Of a stretch of 64,000 nucleotides of DNA, positions 56,206 to 64,000 are shown in pieces. The stretch is from Micropterus salmoides. Lineage: Eukaryota; Chordata; Actinopteri; Centrarchiformes; Centrarchidae. Each line of letters begins with the position of its first letter. Within the stretch, counting starts at the first letter, position 1. The DNA lies in the NCBI RefSeq assembly GCF_014851395.1, contig NW_024044681.1, positions 23,251,036 to 23,315,035 on the forward strand, read 5' to 3'. The notes beneath the pieces were generated by a model. The model saw only the letters and a program-made list of their open reading frames with translations, was not told the origin of the DNA and made no database searches. Both the position numbers and the translations under genes were made by a program.

Positions 56206-58329
56206 TTCCACAATGCTAATACTAAAATCAGTATCTGCTGTTTGTTGCAAAAACCTGCTTCTCTAAACTAAATACATTACATTCCAACTTACATACCACA
56301 CATACCAAAGTATATACTGCCACTCATGCAGTAAACAGATATATCTGCTAACCTGACATTTTTATATTCCCTATGTTATTCCCTGTAGTTTGCTTGATGC
56401 TCATTAGCTAAGGTCAAAAAGTTCATGCTACACTGAATCATTGTCATAACTGTTATCTCAGTACTTCACAGTCCTCTCTGCTTGTGAACTGCCAATGCAT
56501 GAATAAAGACAGCCATATATGCCCCTAACTAGACTCTAGAGTTTGATTTCATCAAAAAAAGTTTGTTTCCCTCAACAGAAGTCATTTGGATTTATTTCTC
56601 AAAACCAGCCCTATAATGAACTACAATTCTCACACTGCTTGGTGTGTGCAATTGATTGTGTTAATATGGTAATTCTGACTTATTAATACCTACAATTAAC
56701 ACAAGAAATAGCTCCAACACAAAAAATCCCTTAAACACAACATGACCAGCATTTTTAGTTTGGGTCCAATTAAAAAAGCGAGAAATAACATCTTCATTAA
56801 TAACATTTAAAGGAGCTGGTAGGCGGAGATTGTGGGTACCTGTTTCCCTGTTACCAGTCTTTATACTAAGCTAACTACCTCCAGGCTTAAGCTTCATATT
56901 TACCATACACATATGAGAGTGGTGTCGAGTTTTTCATTTAATTCTCTGCAACCTCTGTGCTATTCAGAGAACTGGTAGTGCTGTAGTCAAGATCACACAA
57001 ATGTAGTGGACCAGCCAGTGTGTTGTTTTAATTATTTTATGCAAAAAAAAGAGAGATTCCAAATTCTCTTTGTCTCGGAGAGGGGGGGCTCTACAGACAG
57101 CCGAAGTACCCCATAGGAGGGGGTGAAAGGTTGGCTCCACTGCTTGGGCAGTTTCAGCCATAAAACTTACCACCTCTGGTGAAGTTGAGATAACAAACTC
57201 TATGCATGACTATTAAAATGACAATATTAACCTTGTCCAGAGAATAACCTCAACCTGAACCAGGCTGTGAGGACCTCAGTGACCATAAAGGTGTCACCCC
57301 GACACTTCCCAGAGACTAACTTCATGCAGAACCAGCCTATCAGAACCCTTGTGAACAAAGGTTAAGAGATTCTAAACTGCCCCCACACAGGGTAACCATG
57401 GTCAAAAGACCTCCTTCTTCAGTAATGAGTCTCTACCCCACCAAAGAGCCCTTAATTTGGACTCTTAACATGCCCTCTCCCTCTTTACACCCAGTTGTGA
57501 AACTGCTGAGAAACTCCAGACGCCAGAGAAGGACGCTCGGTACTCACTGATATTCCTTTAATTTATGTTATACTAATGCCATGCTTCAACACCTTTTTAT
57601 ATATTTTCTTGTTAAAGAACATGTAACAGAAATATTATCATGTGTTAAATAATTAATTTTCCCAGCTCCAGAGCAAATGATAGTTTTAAAGAAATAATCA
57701 GTTATCTCAGTCTCCTCTCATGGGACCAGAGCGCCCCCAAGAGGACAAAATAAGTATTACATATCATTGTTTTAATGCTTTTCCGGCTGTTTTAATGTAT
57801 CACTCTGTATTTTATTCGTAATCTGATGCCATGTTCGTGTAACTTGCTTATATTTTCTAAGTAAGAATGTTCAACAGCCATTACTATCCAGGAAATGTTG
57901 AGTTAAGTTTCTTTCATCCTGAAAATGTGTTTAACTGGTAACTATTCTAATCGTTACAATGATTTCTTAATAGTTTCCTTTTTATCAAATGCTTAAAACT
58001 AAGAATGATATAACTGTTTATGACATTTAAGGTTTGATTGTGGGAAGGTATTTGATAGAAATACACGCAAATAGATTTTAAAATAGACATTAAAGTTAAC
58101 GGACAGCCTCTCTCAGGAGACCGGAAATAAAGCCTCAGGGGACATGCCCTAGGAAACAAAACTCAGCGCAAGACACGCGCCTTCTCTCTTGTCTCTTTGC
58201 TCTTGCTCTTCACCCTGAGTTATCACCATAACTTGTGTTTATTGGTTCTCTTGCCTCTTTAGACTCAAATCTTTTCCACAATAGACATCATTCTCATCGT
58301 TTGCATTGCGTATGTTTAGTCATCACAGG
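56206..58329. other. Non-coding stretch, nothing recognised
   Basis: No gene, RNA or element recognised upstream of DIRS-B2. Confidence 0.5.
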
Positions 58330-58512
58330 AACGAAGGTTACAATATGGTAACCCTAGTTCTATAAGCACTTGCCCACTGAAATTTTATCGTGCACGTAGC
58401 TGACCAATAGGACGTCGCTACCGTGCGTGATGTATAAATAGTGTCCCTACTGCCTCAGCATCTGACCTAATCTTCAGCAGACGGCGTCAGAGTGGCAGGG
58501 CTCATTGAGGGC

Positions 58513-58578
58513 TCCGCCTGTGCTTATAAAACTAGGGTTACCATATCATAACCTTTGTTCTATCTCACACAGGCTCTC
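58513..58578. repeat. DIRS-B2 internal complementary region
   Basis: ACTAGGGTTACCATATCATA followed by ACCTTTGTTCTATCTCACAC joins complements of the two element ends, as in DIRS-A. Confidence 0.7.
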
Positions 58579-58599
58579 TTCGACACACACCCCACTGAA

Positions 58600-59010
58600 A
58601 AGGGTCGTAGACACTTCCACACTTCTGAGTGGAAGTGGGCTCTGTGCTCTACATAGGACGTTAGCCTAGCACACATGGACACAACAGATGCACTCTCACT
58701 CCCCTGCACCCTAAGTGGGGTAGGGGGGTTCTTAAGAACAAAGGAGGTGCGTGCTCAATCCGGCTGCACTGTGGACACCAAGAACCAGCATGCAGCTGGG
58801 GTGAACCGACAGGCACACAGCTCACTCACCTTCTTAGCAGAGGTGAGAGCAAGGCGCAGGGCTGTTCAAGAGATAGTAGGACTGCTCCATGTGGTGGAGA
58901 CTGCCCGCCGCTTGGATGGTCTGTGCGACCTCAGCGGCTAGACCAGCCTGAGTCTGCCTCTCCACAATTTTAGGAGCAAAACCTGGAGAGGCTGGTCCAA
59001 CACCAGCATT
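58600..59010 (-). pseudogene. DIRS-B2 tyrosine recombinase remnant
   Basis: The recombinase N-terminal part is visible on the minus strand as GLAAEVAQTIQAAGSLHHME, then LLNSPAPCSHLC (about 58960-58834). The part below 58830 matches the B1 stretch with TAACGTCCTATGTAGAGCAC. The catalytic H-x-x-R and Tyr boxes are missing, because the sequence jumps to the internal complementary region at about 58580. Confidence 0.7.
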
Positions 59011-59119
59011 GTGCATATGAAGTCTCACCCTTGAGACAGAGCCCCCCAGACCATAGGTACAGTCCAGGGCTCTGTCACTGTAGGCTGCGTCACTTCTACC
59101 AGAATGACGAACGACCATT

Positions 59120-59800
59120 CCCGCCTCACCTAACTGGAGGGATGAGGTGGGGTGGGGTGGGGACGCAAACAGCAGTCCTTCTGGCAATGGCGCGTGTGTA
59201 ACGCGTCCATCCCCAAGGGTGGGCTGTCCTGTGGTTGAATTGAGAACCACAGCGGGCAGTGGGTGTTGGCAAACAGATCCACCTCTGCTCTCCCGAAGCG
59301 AGCTCAGATCTGCTGAACCACATTGTTGTGCAGTCTCCACCCACTCGGTTAGGGGCAAGCTCTCAACAGAGGTCAGCCACCGCCGTTCTCCAAGCCTGGG
59401 ACGTGAAGGGCTTTCAAAGTTAGCAGGTGTTTTCTGATGTCCACGTCTATAGGTTCCCTGCCAGCGCCAACAGAGCCACGGATTGGACTTCACCCTGTCT
59501 GTTGATGTATGCGCTGGAGGAAATGCACCACCAAACTAGAAACACAGCTTGGAGTGGATTGTAGATGTGTGGTGTGTGGCCCCCTCGGCTCTCCTCGGGG
59601 AGCCACAACACTCACTGCACTCCCCTGGCAGGGCCTTCCCCCATCCAGTGAGAGACTCATCTATGAAGACTGACACGGATGAAGACACCCTGCCGAGCAG
59701 CACCCGCGCTGCCAAACAGTGAGATACCCCCAGATTCGCAGGTCCTCCTGCACTAGAGTTGAAAGGGGGCGGGGGGGGGGGGGGTTACCATGTATCACCT
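59120..59800 (-). pseudogene. DIRS-B2 RNase H and linker region, broken
   Basis: On the minus strand, VFIDESLTGWGKALPGE (about 59675-59625) carries an RNase H active-site Asp. HVPGLENGGG (about 59405) and, in a shifted frame, ARFGRAEVDLFANTHCPLWF (about 59300-59245) follow; the latter is the conserved segment between RNase H and recombinase in DIRS proteins. Stops and frameshifts throughout. A G-run at 59768-59784 lies at the RT/RNase H border. Confidence 0.75.
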
Positions 59801-59819
59801 TTGCCTCTTGAGGTCCAGA

Positions 59820-60600
59820 TGCAGGCTGGCAAACCAACATTGTAGCCGTCGCATGTGCAGCAAGCCCAGAGGGAGCACCCGATGGACTACTGCCCTGAGG
59901 CCCAACAGCAGCATAACTGACAGCGCTTCCGCAGCTGTCCCCTGCTGCAGCCTGTGGACCACCAAGCGATACGCTCTTGGAATATTGTAGTTGAGCTCAA
60001 TCCCCAAATACTCCGTTCGCTGCGGCGGCTGGGGGGAGCTCTCTTCCCAATTGATTGCAACCCCAGGCTGTTGAGGTGCAAAATCAACTGGGCTGTGTGG
60101 CGATCACTCAAGGCTTCAATCTCACCATGACCATGAGGTCTTGAGTAGAAAGGAACCCTCATGCCCTTCTCACACAACGATTGCAGTGTGATGCATCTGC
60201 TGAGTGTGTGGGGGGCTAGCGAGTAGTTGACAGGGAGCCTAATGTATTTATAGGCTACCCCCTGAGAGGAGAAGCCTAGAAATTCCCTGTTACTGTGTCA
60301 CCTCGACATGAAATAGACTTCTTTCAGGTTGATGGCGGTGAACCAGTTGCCGGGCTGCACTGGCTCCAGCATCCTGATCATCAGCATGTGGAAATGCCCT
60401 TTTGTCCATTATGCTGGTTCAGGTGGCCGAGATCCAGAATGGCTCGGAAGCCTCGTCTTTTTGGGGACCAAAAAGTACATGGAGCAAGACCTCTGTGCAT
60501 GTCATGCACAGAGATGCCCTAAGACAGCCTGCTTCAGCAGAAGTTGCTGGATCTCTGCGTCCAGGAAGTCCACTTCCTCTTGAGAGGATAGACTGGCTTC
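59820..60600 (-). pseudogene. DIRS-B2 reverse transcriptase, broken
   Basis: Minus-strand RT pieces parallel those of B1: the segment complementary to 60570-60480 (QEEVDFLDAEIQQLL type), the LVPKK region near 60460, CFTAIDLKEVYFMSR near 60330, HTAQLILHLNSLGL (about 60090), and LLLGLRAVVHRVLPLGLLHM (about 59905-59850). The YxDD region again reads FYSRPHGHG, the same frameshifted damage as in B1, so the two copies share an inactive ancestor at this site. Confidence 0.83.
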
Positions 60601-60689
60601 CATTATGTCCAGTAAAACTGAAGATAGTAGCCTTGTCTCAGAATGCTGTCCACCCAGCTTGTCAGCATGCAGTGGCATCGGTCGAGCGG

Positions 60690-60760
60690 GCTATAGTGTC
60701 CCGGAACGCACCAGGGCCGGTTGCTCCCTGGTGTCTTTGTATGCACCACAGCTCGCTGCT
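60690..60760 (-). repeat. 35-bp minisatellite in DIRS-B2 (two units)
   Basis: Minus-strand units GCTGTGGTGCATACAAAGAC and GCCCTGGTGCGTTCCGGGAC are 35 bp apart and correspond to the last two of the four units in B1. Confidence 0.8.
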
Positions 60761-60990
60761 CCAATGACGGCTCAACGTGCAACAGTATCAACATGAGCGT
60801 GTCGTCAGTGGAGCAGTCAATATCAACACAGCTGCCGAGTGAAGCCGAGTCAGGACAGGGCACCCTCCTCTCCACTGCAGCGAGCTGCTGCTGGGAGAAT
60901 GAGCCGCTGTTCACTGTGATCAAGTGTCACATGCCGCACCGCTGGAAGAGACGTGGTGTCTGGTTGCGTCTCTCCGGCTATATCTGACCT

Positions 60991-61693
60991 AGATTGGTGT
61001 TAGCTCGACTCATGCCGTTGCAGCTAGTCAGCTAAACGCTGCGCTGGTTCGGTTGAGCATGTCGACAATGTGGTTGTGTGTTTTAGGAACACACACACTG
61101 TCACAGAGCTAGCAGTGTTACTGTGGATTGGGAAAGGGGAACGTAGAGTTAGCTCGCATTGCTGCATTGTGTCACTGCAGCCCTTCATTCTGCTGCCAGG
61201 CAATGTAGGCGACCCGTTGTGCGGGCCGGACAGCCGGCTAGCAAGGAGGAAGCCCAGGTCCTACCACCGTCTCGCTCGGATGCCACCAGGAGAGCGACGT
61301 GGGACATGTGCTTTTGTCCCAGTGGTTTAAATAGCGCAGCAAAGACCCGGGCACTCCCACTGTCTCTCTCGAGCTTAGCAAGGAGAGCAGTGTGGGCCGT
61401 AGGTTGGATCATTAGCTTGTTGACTGAAGCGTGTTACACACCGAGCCAAAGATGGAGGGGGTCCGGTGGGGAGGAGAATGCTCTTTAGAAATGTACTGTA
61501 TTTAATCAGTTGAACATTCACAGCATTTTTATTGTGTACACAGCAGCACATGAAACACAAATAAATGCATGCTGGACACATAACGGAGGGAGGAGGTCTG
61601 GTGGTGTGCATCAGCCTCTGTCCCTCTGTCACCCTTCTTCTTTTTATTTATTTATTTTTTAAAATAAATAATAAAGCTTAGACTTTTTCCAAG
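60991..61693. other. GC-richer stretch with an unidentified minus-strand frame
   Basis: The minus-strand frame at 61412-61185 reads ALLAKLERDSGSARVFAALF and KPLGQKHMSHVALLVASERD and looks coding-like, but I cannot place it in a family. It may be 5' sequence of B2 or a neighbouring element. Otherwise nothing is recognised. Confidence 0.35.
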
Positions 61694-62431
61694 GGCTGCA
61701 ATCGAAAAAGGCTGTGGTGTCCTTGAACGCACCATGGGCCGTTTTCGAAAGGTTCTAAGACACCACGGCCGGAGTTGGAAAAGGCCGACCGGGCCATGAA
61801 CGCACCACAGCCGATGTGACACTGTGGTTGACACGTCACCCGGTGTTGACGTCAGACTCAAGCTCACTGCTTCCCTGTGAAGCAGTGGCAGGTAGACAGC
61901 CTCGCCTGCAGCAAGCGATCTCTTTCGTCATGCTATACAGAGGGAGACCTGACTTTGGCTGTCTCTCTTTCAAGGCCGGTGAGATAGCAACGCGCCCGTG
62001 TGAGTCCTCGTGGGCGTGCTGGGAATGCAGCGCTACAGTAGACTGCTGCATTGCCCAGTTTCCACGGTAAGAACAGCTCGTTTCTCAGCTGTCACGTTGT
62101 GGAAGCGGACCATTATGGTTCCTCTGGAACGTTCCTCTGGGCCGTAGCCGGCCCAATCCACCAGGTACCGGTATCATTTAAGTTTGAGAACGTGCGCCGC
62201 TTTAAATGTTGCCGCCGCAAAGAATTGTGGGACGGCATTCTCTCCTTTCCTTTCGTAAAGGATGGTCCAGTGTACCCTATACTAAAGGAGATATGAAAGG
62301 AAGCATTGAGGCACCTATCCTTAGCTTTTAGAGAATTCGAAAAGCTCTTATCATGGCTGCCACTGAAATACTTCCGGTTCACTTCACTCAGTTAGGAACC
62401 TTCCTAAGCAAAAAAGACTTTTCGAACACAG
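61694..62431. mobile_element. Possible TIR element with GGCTGTGTTCGAAA-type ends
   Basis: The left side has GGGCTGCAATCGAAAAAGGC (61693). The right side, on the other strand, has AAGGCTGTGTTCGAAAAG (62433), resembling common fish DNA-transposon ends. The left part (61711-61810) also contains three diverged units like the DIRS-B minisatellite (for example GGTGCGTTCAAGGACACC on the minus strand), so it may instead be a DIRS-B scrap. Neither reading is secure. Confidence 0.35.
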
Positions 62432-64000
62432 CCTTAGTCTCGACTTGGTCTCAGTTTGGGCGGACTCGACTACAACACTAATCTGTATCCTTACTCTGAA
62501 TGGGCAGGGCTGAGCCCGGACGTGGGTGGGACGAACCAGAGGTTATTTATTTAAGCCTGAAATTTGGTATATGGTTCAGAAGTTGCTATATTTATTAAAA
62601 TAGTATTTACAGAGCAGCCTCTGAACGGAGCTTCAGAATAATGTTTCTGAAAAGGACATTATCTGTACTGGATCCTCATTTCAACCAAATGCTCACTCAT
62701 ACCTTTGGTTACCTAAATCATCTTTATTCAACACTCCTTTTCTTACCATCCATCTAACATTTTCTTTGTGCAAGCATTACGTTTTCTGTTTGACTTTTGT
62801 CATCCATATTTGATCCTTCATATATACCTGTGTATTAGAACCATAAGCAGAGGTAACGTGGGTGCATGGAGGCTGCCAACCCAGGGCCCCGGCTGTGTAG
62901 GGGGCCCCATATGTGGGTCATGAAGCTGCATGCAGTTCCACTGTACCGGGGAAATTCACCAGGTCTTATCAAATGAAACAGTCCCTTCACTGCTCGTTTC
63001 AATGGTAAACCACCAGAATGACAATTACCAACAAAAAACACTATATTCTAAGGAGACACGTTTTAATAAACATAAATCATAAAGACAACACATGGCAAAC
63101 TTACTAGCAAATTTTAACACAACTCTTCACCGCGTCATGTATCATGGGAATTCTGAGGGATGGACGTAGGCTGCGTGTGCCCAGCGGTTTACGGCATCAA
63201 AGTACACTGGAAGTCTCTCAGAGGCATTTCAGCAGCGGAGCGTGTAGCCTGCGTCAAGTTAATGACTTGTCCTTTTTTGTGCTTCTACTACATTCTTCAC
63301 AGCTCTCTGTGGCCCGCTTTCGTTCCTTGTCTTGACGGGTGCTTCTAGCAACTACCACAGGGAGCATTTCAGAATAAGAGCGTTTTGCCTGCCGGATTTT
63401 GCTGACATGTTTAGATTTTGTGATTAGTGCTTGCTTTTTGTGCTACTGTGATTAAATAGGCTGAGTAGTTAAATTATTAATTTTTTGTCTGATTTAACTG
63501 TGTTTATTGTTGATATACAATCGGAAGTCTGACTTCCTGCCCGGTTCATCCGCTCTGTGCTGCTTGATGCTTGGACACTTCTGGAACGCACTGCAGTGCT
63601 TCTGGTGTGAGCACAACTAGAATGGCTGCGATCAGCTCCAGCAGCAGCAACGCAGATGGACTCAGTGGACTTTCGGAGTGAATCCAGTGTCGTATAAACT
63701 TGGTTTAAATGACTTGGTAGCAGGTGGGCCCCATGATGAAGCCCCGCCCCCACTGTGCTGAGAGTCTAGCTCTGCCCCCGATAAGAACTCAAAATAAGCA
63801 CTCTTGAAGTAATGTACCATGGCCGTACTCCACTCTCTGCTTTCTCACCCAAATGAGTGGGCAGTAGCGTTAATGTCGGAAGCTGACATTTGCTAAGGTT
63901 GGTGTAACTTAACTTAAACATTAGCTACATAGCTTTATGTGGTCTGTCTCGTCATTTTTTATCACAAGCAAACATATTCTAACCACATGCCCTGTTCCCT
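62432..64000. other. Non-coding stretch to window end
   Basis: No gene recognised. A minus-strand frame at 63469-63753 (Ser/Arg-rich) has no domain. The last few hundred bases are AT-rich. Confidence 0.45.

Larger units (their letters stand above)
58330..60990 (-). mobile_element. DIRS-type retrotransposon, copy B2 (truncated, opposite strand to B1)
   Basis: Same family as B1, on the minus strand. The 3' end region lies at 58330-58512 with the same end sequence (GAAGGTTACAATATGGTAAC) and the ACTGAAATTTTATC and GACCAATAGGA blocks. An internal complementary region lies at about 58513-58578. RT, RNase H, post-RNase H and recombinase N-terminal pieces follow upward. No matching 5' inverted repeat is seen near 61 kb, so the 5' end is lost or lies elsewhere; the upper limit is approximate. 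About 75 bp of the terminal repeat is missing compared with B1. Confidence 0.82.

Noticed and set aside
61185..61412. Minus-strand frame that looks coding-like, considered as a DIRS gag
   Set aside because: No gag motif could be identified, and its link to DIRS-B2 is not shown by the sequence; kept only as a note in the gap entry.
1..64000. CRISPR arrays, operons, bacterial promoters or ribosome binding sites
   Set aside because: The window is vertebrate nuclear DNA by composition and repeat content. The tandem arrays found have no spacer/repeat organisation of CRISPR type.

Overview
The window looks like nuclear DNA from a ray-finned (teleost) fish. It is AT-rich, mostly non-coding sequence with (CA)n/(GT)n microsatellites. 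Its repeats are typical of teleosts: an intact Tc1-type transposon, three decayed DIRS-type tyrosine-recombinase retrotransposons, a tRNA-headed SINE, a Rex1/L2-type LINE fragment, TTAA-target (Kolobok-like) elements and a (CCATC)n-tailed dispersed retroelement. I could not recognise any exon of a host protein-coding gene, so the window is best read as intergenic or deep intronic DNA. Family names come from protein motifs and terminal structure, not from a database search.

Layout. 1-15.6 kb: mostly featureless, with one TIR element (about 1.5-2.3 kb) next to two coding-like scraps, a GT microsatellite, an imperfect foldback with a G-rich loop (8.46-8.65 kb) and a perfect 19-bp-arm hairpin (11.39 kb). 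15.6-18.4 kb: DIRS copy A, 2.8 kb, with inverted terminal repeats and an internal complementary region, carrying broken gag, RT, RNase H and tyrosine-recombinase segments. 19.9-22.5 kb: a candidate CACTA-like element containing a ~134-bp tandem dimer interrupted by a retroinsertion. 24.6 kb: a SINE. 30.5-31.6 kb: a LINE relic. 32.3-32.5 kb: two nested or perfect palindromes. 32.9-36.4 kb: three elements packed almost end to end, namely the intact Tc1, a foldback element with tRNA-like sequences in both arms, and a short TTAA element. 39.2-42.5 kb: a 3.3-kb Kolobok-like element with two transposase exons on the minus strand. 43.6-43.9 kb: large CA and GT/G31 microsatellites. 47.3-48.3 kb: a repeat with internal tandem arrays. 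49.9-54.9 kb: a direct long-range duplication flanking DIRS copy B1. 58.3-61.0 kb: DIRS copy B2, same family as B1 but opposite strand.

How the parts work together. Only the Tc1 element carries an uninterrupted coding region with the full DD34E catalytic set and matched terminal inverted repeats, so it is the only plausibly autonomous element. All DIRS, LINE and Kolobok-like copies carry stops, frameshifts or large deletions. The most unusual structures are the tRNA-bearing foldback element, the palindrome cluster beside the Tc1, the 35-bp minisatellite inside the DIRS-B leader/gag region that differs in copy number between B1 and B2, and the mosaic duplications around B1.
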